A DNA stretch of 64,000 nt from contig NZ_CP096829.1 in assembly GCF_023272795.1 (NCBI RefSeq), positions 4,526,001 through 4,590,000 on the forward strand, read 5' to 3'. The translations under genes were made by a program, and so were the position numbers. The notes under the pieces are model-generated. The model was not told where the DNA came from. It made no database searches and saw nothing but the letters and a program-made list of their open reading frames with translations. This DNA is from Flavobacterium humidisoli. GTDB lineage: Bacteria; Bacteroidota; Bacteroidia; Flavobacteriales; Flavobacteriaceae. Shown piece after piece: positions 1 through 8,624 of the stretch. How positions within the stretch are numbered: position 1 is the stretch's first letter; every line of letters starts with the position of its first letter.

Positions 1-2806
1 ATTGTTTTGAATTGATATCCATCCACGAAGCTATTCGGTTGGTTTTCTCATAAGAATCTAAAACAAGATTCTGAATATTTTTTGGCGAAGCATCGGCAGG
101 TCTCAGTTTTCGATCTTTTGTTCCGATGGCAATTGCAGAAATGATGGCCTGCCCTGCTTTTACATTCGGAAACGAAATCACAATTTTTCCGTCTTTGCTT
201 TTTACTGTAAAAGTTTTTTTCAGAGCCTGATCGTGTCCCGCTTCTGCCCAAATATCAAAATCTTTTAAAACGACATTTTCGTTAATCGCAACATCAAACA
301 AACGCCAGCCTTTGCAGTCCATTCCTCCTCCTGTTCCGTACCATGGTTCTGTGAAGTATAATTCTACTAAATATTCTCCTTCGGGAGCAGGAAACTCGTA
401 ACGCAATTTGTCAACGCCATATCTAAAACTCTGGAATAATTCGGGATCTTTTGTACCGTTTATTGGATCAAAAGTCGTTCTCTGACTTGCAAAGAAATCC
501 GGAAGTTTTTCAAAATTATCTGTCCATGATGAAGAACCCCAAGTATATTTTCCGCTTTTGTGTGTATCTGCAAACCAAGTGTTTCCTGAACTATCAGTGA
601 ATTCAGAGCCACCGCAATTTACTCTGTAGATATAATTATAGCCTTTTTTATCTTTTAATAAATCTGTTTTTTCAGGAGTTAAATCGGCTAAATTTGGCGC
701 TTTCGGAAGTGTATTCAAAACGATATAATCTTTGGCAACCGCCACTCCGTTTACATATCCAACAGCGTATAAAACATTGTATTGGATATTGACATTATCG
801 AACTGAAAATGCTGTCCGATTCCTGGATTTTTTAATTTCCCTAAAGAAGACTTATTTACGTCATTAAACAATTCAACTTCATCACAATTGGAATAAATAT
901 CGATTCCGTTTTTGATTCCGGGTTTATCCCAACGACTTGGCCAAGTGTGCGAAACGATATACACCATCGGATTGGTTTTGTTCGAAACGTAATTGGCGCG
1001 GTACATATAAAACGCATCTAAAGGTTCGCCCCAAATCGTAAAAAGTCCTTTGTAATTTACTGGCCCGACTTTGTCAATATCTCGAAATCCTTCTCCGCTT
1101 TGCACACGTCCCGGATTTTCGTGCGAAGCAAAAAGCCAGTTGAACTGCCCCGCAATTTTATCTTTAACCGATTCGGCTTCGCGAACTTTAATTTCCATTA
1201 ATTGAGAAAAACGGTTTTCGCTCAAAGTTCCTTTTTGGTCAAACTCGCCTTCGGTATGTAAATCGGCCGAACGCCAAGCGCCGTATTCACCGTTTAACAA
1301 CTGCGTGCTCATTTCCAAATGATATTTTAACGGATCTCCGCCATATGTTCCTGACCAGTTTTGAACGACATTCCAGTCTGTTCCTTCTCCTCCATTACAA
1401 GTCGTCACGATTCTTTGAGAAGCTGATAACGGATCCATTTCACGGATAATCTGTGTACATTCTTCAGCAAATTCTTTCGGAATAGTACTTTCGTTCTGCA
1501 ATCCCCACATCACTACCGACGGACTGTTTCTGCGCTCCTTAATCCATTCGCGTAATAAGGTTTTAAAATTTTCTTTGAATTCAGGCGTATCGTACCAAAT
1601 ATGCGCCGAAAACTGACTCCAAAATAAAATTCCGTTTTCGTCTAATTCTTTTTGATACAACAAATTATGAGGCTGATGCGCTTCTCTAAAAGCGTTAAAT
1701 CCACCCGCTTTGATTTGCTCGATTCTGGAATGAATCATTTCGTCTGAAAACGAATGACTGTTTCCAATTAAATGTTCGTATTCGCAAGTTCCGTTGATGA
1801 ATAAGGGTTCATCATTGATAAAAAAACGATTGTCTTTTCCGTCACGGCTCACCGGCCAGCTTACCCAACGGATTCCGTAAGGCGTTGTTAACTGATCAAT
1901 TATTTTTCCGTTTTCATAAACTGAAGTCACCAATTTATACAAATACGGATTGGACGGCGACCATAATTTCGGATTTACAATCTCTGGAAGTGTCTGTGCT
2001 ATTTCTTTTATTTCTCCTGAAACGTATTTGACATCACTTTTTATAATAACAGTTTTCTTTCCTGAAGCATCAAAAAGGATGTTTTCAATCGTTAAATTTC
2101 GGTTTGAAGTTCCGTAATTCTTGATTTGTGTTGTAGTATGAAGAATGGCTTTTTGTTTGGAAACCGATTTATCATTCCAGATATGAACGCCAAAAGGTTC
2201 TATTCTAACGTCGTTTGTAACAACTAACGTAACTGGTCTAAAAATTCCCATTGGCTGAGAACCTTCAGAGAATCCCCATTCTCCCGAACATCCTCCGCAA
2301 ACCCAAGGAAGATCGGCAATAAAAGATGGATGTGCTGCTTTAACCAAAATCTGGTTTTCTTTATCGAAAAAAACGGCTTTTGTTATGTCTAATGTAAAAG
2401 TGGTTCTACCGCCTTTGTGTTCACCGACTTTTTTGCCGTTTACCCAAACTGTTGCGTATGAACTGACGCCTTCAAAATAGAGGAAAAGCTGTTTTGAAAC
2501 GTCTTTTTTATCCAGTTTTAAAGATTTCTTGTACCAAGCAGTACCATGTAAATTTCCATGTTTTGTTCTTCTGAAACCATAATACTGATCCCAATTGTGA
2601 GGCACACTAACCTTTTGCCAATTGGAATCAGTTTTTGGATTTTCTACAAAATCTTCTTCTTTCAGCGGAAGATTATCCAGTATTACGGTTTCCCAAGATG
2701 AATTCAGCGAAATTTCTTTACGAAGCTTCCCTGAACCTTTGCTCTGACTCCAAACAAAACAAAGACTTGAAAAAAAACAAAAAATAAAAAAAACTATTCT
2801 TTTCAT
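1..2806 (-). CDS. GH2 family glycoside hydrolase with malectin-like domain (3' end outside window)
   Basis: The frame is open from an ATG at 2806 to the window edge, giving about 935 residues with the C-terminus missing. It starts with a Sec signal peptide (MKRIVFFIFCFFSSLCFVWS). A sugar-binding jelly roll, immunoglobulin-like domain and TIM barrel follow in the order usual for GH2. Two catalytic glutamates are readable: the acid/base in WGLQNES (about E439) and the nucleophile in NGEYG (about E507). After the barrel comes a DUF4982-like beta domain, then a malectin-type carbohydrate-binding domain at about residues 730-880 (region around NCGGSEFTD). GH2 enzymes with this architecture are exo-beta-galactosidases, beta-glucuronidases or related activities. 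The neighbours suggest removal of a beta-linked side-chain sugar from pectin in the periplasm. The exact substrate cannot be read from sequence. It is the last visible gene of the minus-strand run, 0.5 kb beyond the 909-residue enzyme gene. Confidence 0.85.
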   Translation of the reverse strand, partial: MKRIVFFIFCFFSSLCFVWSQSKGSGKLRKEISLNSSWETVILDNLPLKEEDFVENPKTDSNWQKVSVPHNWDQYYGFRRTKHGNLHGTAWYKKSLKLDKKDVSKQLFLYFEGVSSYATVWVNGKKVGEHKGGRTTFTLDITKAVFFDKENQILVKAAHPSFIADLPWVCGGCSGEWGFSEGSQPMGIFRPVTLVVTNDVRIEPFGVHIWNDKSVSKQKAILHTTTQIKNYGTSNRNLTIENILFDASGKKTVIIKSDVKYVSGEIKEIAQTLPEIVNPKLWSPSNPYLYKLVTSVYENGKIIDQLTTPYGIRWVSWPVSRDGKDNRFFINDEPLFINGTCEYEHLIGNSHSFSDEMIHSRIEQIKAGGFNAFREAHQPHNLLYQKELDENGILFWSQFSAHIWYDTPEFKENFKTLLREWIKERRNSPSVVMWGLQNESTIPKEFAEECTQIIREMDPLSASQRIVTTCNGGEGTDWNVVQNWSGTYGGDPLKYHLEMSTQLLNGEYGAWRSADLHTEGEFDQKGTLSENRFSQLMEIKVREAESVKDKIAGQFNWLFASHENPGRVQSGEGFRDIDKVGPVNYKGLFTIWGEPLDAFYMYRANYVSNKTNPMVYIVSHTWPSRWDKPGIKNGIDIYSNCDEVELFNDVNKSSLGKLKNPGIGQHFQFDNVNIQYNVLYAVGYVNGVAVAKDYIVLNTLPKAPNLADLTPEKTDLLKDKKGYNYIYRVNCGGSEFTDSSGNTWFADTHKSGKYTWGSSSWTDNFEKLPDFFASQRTTFDPINGTKDPELFQSFRYGVDKLRYEFPAPEGEYLVELYFTEPWYGTGGGMDCKGWRLFDVAINENVVLKDFDIWAEAGHDQALKKTFTVKSKDGKIVISFPNVKAGQAIISAIAIGTKDRKLRPADASPKNIQNLVLDSYEKTNRIASWMDINSKQ

Positions 2807-2815
2807 ATTTTTTAA

Positions 2816-2850
2816 AACCATATAAGTGATTATAAGGTTATTTAAGTTTG
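2816..2850. repeat. Short dispersed repeat, AACCATATAAGTGAT type
   Basis: The sequence just upstream of the GH2 start reads AACCATATAAGTGATTATAA. Related sequence occurs at 31656-31690 and as two inverted arms at 46278-46382. This is one of several intergenic repeat families here; no function is evident. Confidence 0.5.
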
Positions 2851-2862
2851 ATATACGGCTTT

Positions 2863-2963
2863 TTGTCATTTCGACCGAAGGGAGAAATCACACTCGGATT
2901 CGACAAAGATTGGTTTTACTTTGCGTAGCTTCTAGTGTGATCCCTCGTTCCTCGGGATGACAA
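2863..2963. repeat. Dispersed palindromic repeat A, copy 1
   Basis: About 100 bp that begins TTGTCATTTCGACCGAAGG and ends CCTCGGGATGACAA; the outer arms are imperfect inverted repeats around a variable centre. Eight copies lie in the window. The right arm carries a core like the IS110 target (TCGTTCCTCGGGATGA). Confidence 0.85.
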
Positions 2964-2984
2964 GATTGTGTTATATTCTCAACG

Positions 2985-3019
2985 TAAACCTGACGGGTTT
3001 TAAAAACCCGTCAGGTTTA
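2985..3019. repeat. Palindromic repeat D, copy 1 (terminator-like hairpin)
   Basis: A nearly perfect inverted repeat: AAACCTGACGGGTTTT pairs with its complement AAAACCCGTCAGGTTT. Copies lie at 3168-3201, 31841-31857 and 57581-57613. It could end transcription from the 909-residue enzyme gene, but there is no clear U-run after the stem. Confidence 0.7.
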
Positions 3020-3044
3020 ACATCGATAATTATATTCGCTCGTT

Positions 3045-3146
3045 TTGTCATTTCGACCGAAGGGAGAAATCACACTCGCAAATCGACAAAGATTGGTTTT
3101 ACTTTGCGTAGTTTCTAGTGTGATCCCTCGTTCCTCGGGATGACAA
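3045..3146. repeat. Dispersed palindromic repeat A, copy 2
   Basis: Almost identical to copy 1 (2863-2963), so the gap 2807-3308 holds a local duplication of an A+D repeat pair. It again carries the TCGTTCCTCGGGATGA core. Confidence 0.85.
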
Positions 3147-3167
3147 GATTGTGTTTATATTCTTAAT

Positions 3168-3201
3168 TAAACTGACGCGTTTTTAAAACCCGTCAGGTTT
3201 A
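3168..3201. repeat. Palindromic repeat D, copy 2
   Basis: An imperfect version of the 2985-3019 hairpin (ACTGACGCGTTTTT against AAAACCCGTCAGGTTTA). Together with copy 1 and the two A repeats it forms a duplicated A-D-A-D block. Confidence 0.65.
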
Positions 3202-3210
3202 ATAACGTTT

Positions 3211-3300
3211 ATTCGCGTGAGGGATTGAGGCGGTATCCTTTTATGCAGCGTAGCGGAATAAAAGATATAGCCGAAAGCCCGACCCGGAGGGACACGCCCT
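3211..3300. repeat. Intergenic GC-richer repeat E
   Basis: A block richer in G+C than its surroundings that reads GGATTGAGGCGGTATCC, GCAGCGTAGCGGAATAAAAG, then AGCCCGACCCGGAGGGACA. It fills the space up to the stop codon of the 909-residue enzyme gene. I recognise this string as a repeat seen between flavobacterial genes; that is memory, not a search. It has no ORF. Confidence 0.5.
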
Positions 3301-3308
3301 AAATCTTA

Positions 3309-6038
3309 TTAATAAAACAACCAGTCAATAGCTGCTTTCTCTCCTGCATCAATATATCCAACATCGCGTGGTGTTATGGTTTGATCTGCGTCGATAAAAC
3401 CTAAAATCAATACTTTTCCTTTTCCTAGATCTAATTTATTTTCGCCAGGCTGGAAAGTATATGTATGAATGTTTACACGTGGCAAATCTTTTAAATTCAT
3501 GGCACTTGCCAGAATAACTTCGGCCTGACCGTGCGCGTTTCCTGCTGCATCTGTTTCCAAACTTGGCGGTAACAAAAATCTCTTTTGATCTGAATTGAAA
3601 TAACCAACCACTAATTTAACCGCTTTTGTGTTTCTAAACTTCAAATGCGTTCCTTTTTCGTTCTGGTCGTTTTCTACAAACGAAAATCCTCTTAAGTTTT
3701 GAAGTTCAGGAGCGATTTTCGTTAATTCAGAAATATCGGTTCCGTAAACTTTTGTTCCTGTTTTTACTAAATACGTTCCCGGTTTTTCGTCGATGAAAGT
3801 AACTTCGGCCGGTTTCCACGGTTTTCCTTCTTTAGTTTCAATTTTGCCGTCTTTTGAAGCTTTTAACTTCTCTAGATTTCTTTTGAAATTCGCCAATTCA
3901 CGTTCGTAATGCGGTAATAATTCTGCCCACGTTTTGTTGTTTCCGTCATCGCCTCCAATCGGAATTCGGCGTTGAGCGGTTTGCATACTGTTGGCATAAT
4001 AGTAAGTATCTTTTGTCAGGTTTACCAATAATTCATAATGTTCGATGCTTTTTTCTAAATGAGGCATCGCTTTATCTAAATCGGCAATATCATTTGAATA
4101 ACTGTATCTTAAAACCAATAAGGCTGCTTTTACTTTTTCTGAGAAGAAATCAGCGAAAGCTTTGTAAGCATGCATATCGTTTTTAAGACGGGCAAATTCC
4201 TCTTTGTCTTTAGTTACGCTAGCTTCGGCTTTGTCAATGGCTTCAGCTGCTAATCTTCCGTGTTCTGTAATTTCAGCAATAATCTGTGTTGGAAGTTCGC
4301 CCGAATGCGGTTCTTTATTCCATTCTTTTTTAGCATATTCCAAAAGCAATTCTCCCGCAGGACCGCACGATTCGTGGAATCCCGGATACACACGCCATTT
4401 CGACGGATTTACCAATTGGCTTTCGAACATTCCTAACAATAAGGTTTGACGGTTTCCTTCGGTGATTCCGAAACGTCTTAATGTTTTTGGAGCAATTTCT
4501 CCTGTTTCTTCGTAGGCTTTTAAAATGTTATTAGCGGCTTCCTGACTAGTTCCAAATTTGGCGGCTAAATCATTATCCCAAAATTTCACCTCTTCATTTC
4601 GGTCTCTTTTACTGTCCCACGCATATCTTGCCCATGCTTTGTACCAAATCCAGTCACGATCCATTTCTAGTAAACGTTCGCCTGATTTAGTTTTATCCGC
4701 CGAATAAGGCCAATCCCAATACGATGCCTGTGGATATAAATGTAATGCATTGGCTCCATGAACACTGTGCATCGCTTTAACCGTTTTTTGTATAAAGTCT
4801 GGCGAACCGTATCTAAAAGGTTCTAAGTTGGCCAAAATATGCACGTTCTCAATATGAATTGATTTTAAAGCGCTCAATTGTTTATGCGTTTCGCCCCAAG
4901 GTCCGCCTGGCGTATAAGTCGTCAAAGATTCTCCTGTATATTTACTTTCTGTATATAAGTTTTTGTATAACGGAAGTGATTTTTCCATTACCAAAGGCCC
5001 GTCTGTATCATGAGAACGCAAAATAATTGGCGGTTCCTCTGTTTTTCCTAATGCTTGTAAACCATCGCGAACGCCTGGAATAATTGTTTTAGTGAACCAT
5101 TCCACATCGTCATCAACCGTATTAATTGCTTCTCCCAAACAAACCATTAATCCAACATTCGGATATTTTTCAATAAAAGCAGCAATAGATTTTCTGGTAT
5201 AATCTGAAAGTAATGGCGTAATTGGACGCGAACGATCTTGTGTTTTAATGTTGTAATGTTCTGCAAAAGGCTTAGAAACGATAATATTATAGAACATCTG
5301 AATTACCCAGATTCCGCGTTTATTAGCTTCTACCGTTAAGAATTTATAGATTTCTTCGTTCTTTTTGAAATCTTCATCGCTTACTTCTACAGCAAACGGA
5401 TACTCTTTTAATTTCACTAAAGAAGCAAACGGATGCCCGTTCCATAAATACAAGGAATTCATGCGGTTTTCAACCAGCATATCCAAATACTTTATCCATA
5501 AAGCTTTATCGTAAAACCAAGGAAAAGTTTCTGGTGTATACGGATATTCGTAAACATCACGCCCAGGAAGATAAACCGGTTTCTGCATTCCGATGCAAGC
5601 TCCTCTTAAAACCATTTCCGGACTGTCATCCAAATTAATTTCTGACGGAAGTTTTCCTGAACTTTTAATACGGTCTGCTAATTCTAAAGCGCCATACAAT
5701 GCTCCAGAGGCATCTGTTCCTTGTACATAAATAATATTATTTTGAGTACGAATCTGAAAACCTTCTTTTTTATTCAGTTTGCTATCATCGATTTTAGCGC
5801 TTTTAGCATTTTTTTTCCAAAAATCAGTTCCTTTTTCACCAATAACAATTACTTTATCTTTTGATTTTTTGAATTTGTCAGAAGAAGTTACGCTGAAACC
5901 TTTTGCTGTAAGTATTTCAGATAATTTCTCTGCGCCAAACTTTGCTCTTGGCGAACTCGGATCACTCACAACTGTGATGTTCTGAGCTGTCACGAAAGAG
6001 ACATAAAAACATAAAAAAAGTAATTGTAAATATTTCAT
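3309..6038 (-). CDS. Large secreted TIM-barrel glycoside hydrolase, GH138-type alpha-galacturonidase candidate
   Basis: 909 residues with a cleavable signal peptide (MKYLQLLFLCFYVSFVTAQ). Residues about 20-135 form a GH20b/GH67-N-like alpha-beta domain (KFGAEKLSEILTAKGF and DASGALYGALELADRI). A TIM barrel runs from about 140 to 480, with acidic residues in LGEAIN (E303) and KYTGES (E370) placed like a catalytic pair. An alpha-helical section and C-terminal beta domains follow. It lacks the motifs I would expect of GH115 or GH67. In a locus otherwise rich in RG-II enzymes, the best fit is the alpha-galacturonidase family GH138 that cuts chain A, but this rests on size, architecture and context. 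A structure-based comparison would decide. It follows the isomerase-like gene at 6191-7075 with a repeat in between. Confidence 0.6.
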   Translation of the reverse strand: MKYLQLLFLCFYVSFVTAQNITVVSDPSSPRAKFGAEKLSEILTAKGFSVTSSDKFKKSKDKVIVIGEKGTDFWKKNAKSAKIDDSKLNKKEGFQIRTQNNIIYVQGTDASGALYGALELADRIKSSGKLPSEINLDDSPEMVLRGACIGMQKPVYLPGRDVYEYPYTPETFPWFYDKALWIKYLDMLVENRMNSLYLWNGHPFASLVKLKEYPFAVEVSDEDFKKNEEIYKFLTVEANKRGIWVIQMFYNIIVSKPFAEHYNIKTQDRSRPITPLLSDYTRKSIAAFIEKYPNVGLMVCLGEAINTVDDDVEWFTKTIIPGVRDGLQALGKTEEPPIILRSHDTDGPLVMEKSLPLYKNLYTESKYTGESLTTYTPGGPWGETHKQLSALKSIHIENVHILANLEPFRYGSPDFIQKTVKAMHSVHGANALHLYPQASYWDWPYSADKTKSGERLLEMDRDWIWYKAWARYAWDSKRDRNEEVKFWDNDLAAKFGTSQEAANNILKAYEETGEIAPKTLRRFGITEGNRQTLLLGMFESQLVNPSKWRVYPGFHESCGPAGELLLEYAKKEWNKEPHSGELPTQIIAEITEHGRLAAEAIDKAEASVTKDKEEFARLKNDMHAYKAFADFFSEKVKAALLVLRYSYSNDIADLDKAMPHLEKSIEHYELLVNLTKDTYYYANSMQTAQRRIPIGGDDGNNKTWAELLPHYERELANFKRNLEKLKASKDGKIETKEGKPWKPAEVTFIDEKPGTYLVKTGTKVYGTDISELTKIAPELQNLRGFSFVENDQNEKGTHLKFRNTKAVKLVVGYFNSDQKRFLLPPSLETDAAGNAHGQAEVILASAMNLKDLPRVNIHTYTFQPGENKLDLGKGKVLILGFIDADQTITPRDVGYIDAGEKAAIDWLFY

Positions 6039-6071
6039 GGTATGCTGTTTTTGGATATTCTTTTTAAAAAT

Positions 6072-6139
6072 AATCTGCTAAATCTGCCCGATCTGCGTGA
6101 AAAATATCTCTCGCAGATTTAGCAGATTCGGCAGATTTA
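6072..6139. repeat. Inverted repeat B, copy 1 (AATCTGC hairpin)
   Basis: The arms are AATCTGCTAAATCTGC and CGCAGATTTAGCAGATT. It can form a long hairpin between the isomerase-like gene and the 909-residue enzyme gene. Related copies lie at 7092, 23973 and 28367. Confidence 0.75.
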
Positions 6140-6190
6140 TAGTGATAAATTGTCTTGTTTAACGATTACATATTGATCACTGTTTATTGT

Positions 6191-7075
6191 TTAATTCTGG
6201 AAAATCTTTTTCAAATAAGCTACGTTAGCTCCGTAATTAGCTTTTACATTGTGCACTTGTGTCACGTCACGAGAACGTTCTACAATCAGCCATCCGCTCC
6301 ATTTCATTTCGTCTAATGTTTGTTTGATTTTTGGCATATCGATCGCTTTATCGTTTTCTAACCAAAACTGATCAGTGTTTGATGCATGAATTTGTGCTAG
6401 ATATTTCTTTCCTAAGATTTTTAATTCTGATGAAATATCTCTTTTATTATCTAAAGCATTGGCAAAATTGAAAGAGCTTTTAATATATTTTGAATCGATT
6501 TCTTCTAAAAGTTTTTTCTCTTCTGTCGCGCTCAATGAAGTTTCAATCGCAATAACACCACCAATTTTCCCCACTTCTTTTCCTGCCCACTGCAATCTCT
6601 TGATCACTTCTGGACGTAATTCTGGATTCTTAACCAAATCGGTTTGAGTTCCTAACGGCAAATAAGCCACTTTAACTTTCATATTTTTCATGGCTTGAAT
6701 ACAATCCGTAATCATTGGCGTGATTTCTCTTGTGGCAAAAGATTGTGCATAAAATCCAGACATCGCAATAGAACTGATTCCAACGCCAGTTTCTTTCGAT
6801 TTATCTAAGAATTTTTGTCTCTCAACTGGATCACCTAATTTGCTGTCAAAAGTTGGTCGATTTCCTAAACCTCCCATGTCCAGTTCGATTCCGTCTGCTT
6901 TTAATTCGGCTGCTAGACCAAAAGCGCCCAGTTTTTGTCTTTTTAAAATCATCCAGTCGCAAACTGCCACTTTGTATTTTTGCTTTTTGTTGGAAGACTG
7001 AGCCGTTGCGCAACTGTTGAATGTTGTTGACAGAACAACGAACAGTGCAATAAGTAAATTTCTTTTAGATTTCAT
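6191..7075 (-). CDS. Exported xylose-isomerase-like TIM-barrel protein (sugar phosphate isomerase/epimerase superfamily)
   Basis: I start it at the ATG at 7075 (294 residues, MKSKRNLLIALFVVLSTTF) rather than at the GTG 21 bases upstream, which lies in a repeat. The N-terminus is an export signal ending NSC-ATAQ, possibly a lipoprotein site, although the lipobox is not canonical. The rest is an AP-endonuclease-2/xylose-isomerase-like barrel: GLAAELKADGIELDMGG, KVAYLPLGTQ, GGVIAIETSLSA, AQIHASNTD, and WSGWLIVERSRDVTQ near the end. The family usually binds metal through Glu, His and Asp residues; E and H are present in IAIETS and QIHASN. Because it is exported, it should act on a free sugar or oligosaccharide rather than a sugar phosphate. 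The specific reaction is unknown. Confidence 0.75.
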   Translation of the reverse strand: MKSKRNLLIALFVVLSTTFNSCATAQSSNKKQKYKVAVCDWMILKRQKLGAFGLAAELKADGIELDMGGLGNRPTFDSKLGDPVERQKFLDKSKETGVGISSIAMSGFYAQSFATREITPMITDCIQAMKNMKVKVAYLPLGTQTDLVKNPELRPEVIKRLQWAGKEVGKIGGVIAIETSLSATEEKKLLEEIDSKYIKSSFNFANALDNKRDISSELKILGKKYLAQIHASNTDQFWLENDKAIDMPKIKQTLDEMKWSGWLIVERSRDVTQVHNVKANYGANVAYLKKIFQN

Positions 7076-7091
7076 GCTTATATTTTTTTTT

Positions 7092-7231
7092 GCCACAGAT
7101 TAAAGGATTTAAATGGATTAAAAAAATCTGCTGAATCTGCTAAATCTGCGTGAAAAAATTTACTCTCGCAGATTGAGCAGATTTTCGAGATTTAATTAGA
7201 AAAAATCATTTTTAATCCTTTAATCTGTGGC
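7092..7231. repeat. Inverted repeat B, copy 2
   Basis: A 140 bp palindromic block. The outer arms are GCCACAGATTAAAGGATTT and AATCCTTTAATCTGTGGC; the inner arms are built from AATCTGC/GCAGATT. It fills the space between the BNR protein gene and the isomerase-like gene. Confidence 0.85.
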
Positions 7232-7241
7232 TTATACTTTT

Positions 7242-8387
7242 TTACTCCTCTTCAGCCTTAACAGCTGTTACCACTTTTCCTTCTTCGCCTGGCCAGATTC
7301 CGTTTTTGATTGGAAGTGCTTTTAACTTCGTTGGATCGATTTTTACGTATTTCAGTTTTTCTCTTCTCCAAGTGTATACGATATGCACCATTCCGTCAGA
7401 ACTCTGAATCATAGATGGATACGAATATTGGCTGATTTTTGAATCTTCTAAAACCAAAGCGGCTTTCCAGTTAATTCCGTCATCCGAAATCGAAACATTT
7501 AAAGGCGTTCTTGGGCCTTTTGCTTCTTTTCCAGGAGGTAAAACGTGATTGTAAACTAATAAATGTTTGCCGTTTTTAAGAGTTACAGCATCTGTTCCTG
7601 AGTTATTATTTGGAAGTCCGATTAATTCTACATCCGACCAGGTTTTTCCATTGTCTTTTGAGAAAGTGCTGAAAATAGCTCTGTTTCTGGTTCTTCCGAT
7701 GGCCTGAATGCTTCCGTCTTTATGAAATAAAATACTGGGCTGAATCGCATTTATTTTTTGTTTTCCTCTTGGAAGCGTATCGCCCATTACCCAAGTTTTT
7801 CCGAAATCAGGAGTTGATTCCATACGCAATCTCCAGCCGTCGCCTTCGATACTTGACGGACATAATAGAGTTCCGTTGCTTAATAAAACAGGTTTATTTT
7901 TGATTGGCCCTAAGAAACCATCAGGCATTTTTTGTGCCTCAGACCATGTTTTTCCGCCGTCAGATGAAGTTCTGATTACGCCCCACCATTCTGATGGCTT
8001 TGGTCCGATTTTGTAGAAAAGCATTAAATCACCACCTGGAATTTGATATAAAACCGGATTCCATGTTGGTAATCTCGGACCTTCTTTCATCACACCATCG
8101 GCCACTTTAACGCCTTCATTCCAAGTATCGCTTCCTTTAGGTTTAATGGCGACATAAATACAAACATCAGGATGTCTTTCGTGAGTTCCACCGAACCAAG
8201 AAGCAACTAAATCACCATTTGTAGCTTCGACAATTGTAACAGCGTGGCAAGACGGATAAGGTGCTTTATCGTAAATAAACTGATCTACTAAAATTCCTTC
8301 TTTCCAAGTCTTTTTCTCTAAAGCCGATTTACAACTTCCTAAAAGGAAAAGTCCAAACAAGACAAATGCTAATTTTGTTATCTTCAT
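7242..8387 (-). CDS. BNR-repeat (sialidase-like) beta-propeller lipoprotein
   Basis: 381 residues starting at ATG 8387. The N-terminus MKITKLAFVLFGLFLLGSCK carries a good lipobox (LGSC), so it is probably lipid-anchored. The body is a BNR_2/sialidase-like propeller with Asp-box motifs: SSDGGKTWSEA, TPDFGKTW, SKDNGKTW and SDDGINW. Pectin offers no sialic acid, so a true sialidase is unlikely. The fold is shared by other hydrolases and lyases acting on acidic sugars. An activity on an acidic pectin side chain fits the context, but I cannot name it. It appears to be the first gene after a 237 bp gap that could hold a promoter, and would lead a unit with the three genes downstream. Confidence 0.75.
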   Translation of the reverse strand: MKITKLAFVLFGLFLLGSCKSALEKKTWKEGILVDQFIYDKAPYPSCHAVTIVEATNGDLVASWFGGTHERHPDVCIYVAIKPKGSDTWNEGVKVADGVMKEGPRLPTWNPVLYQIPGGDLMLFYKIGPKPSEWWGVIRTSSDGGKTWSEAQKMPDGFLGPIKNKPVLLSNGTLLCPSSIEGDGWRLRMESTPDFGKTWVMGDTLPRGKQKINAIQPSILFHKDGSIQAIGRTRNRAIFSTFSKDNGKTWSDVELIGLPNNNSGTDAVTLKNGKHLLVYNHVLPPGKEAKGPRTPLNVSISDDGINWKAALVLEDSKISQYSYPSMIQSSDGMVHIVYTWRREKLKYVKIDPTKLKALPIKNGIWPGEEGKVVTAVKAEEE

Positions 8388-8624
8388 TCTTAATTAAATT
8401 ATGAATTATTTTTTTTGACTATAAATACATACCTAACATTTTTTTAGGTAAAAATATTTAATAAGTGTAAAAATAACACCAAAAAATTAACAATGTATCC
8501 TGTACTGTCCCGAATTATTAAAAATGCCGATTATTTAACGTTTAAAATGTAGGTTCCTGATAAAAGTGTAATAGCAAGATTACTTTTATGTTATATATAA
8601 AATGGTAAATTTTATTTAAATCAA
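8388..8624 (-). promoter_or_regulatory. Probable promoter region of the BNR-protein transcription unit
   Basis: AT-rich and gene-free. It contains TATCCTGTACTGTCCCG at 8496-8512, which reads CGGGACAGTACAGGATA on the coding strand, about 110 bases before the BNR gene start. The octamer ACAGGATA recurs twice in the susC upstream region. A short A-rich stretch (CCAAAAAATTA, + strand, near 8480) sits where a -7 element might lie. This is inferred from position and shared words only. Confidence 0.35.

Noticed and set aside
7242..8387. True exo-alpha-sialidase
   Set aside because: Asp boxes only show the fold; substrate context is pectin and the active-site arginines cannot be assigned by eye.
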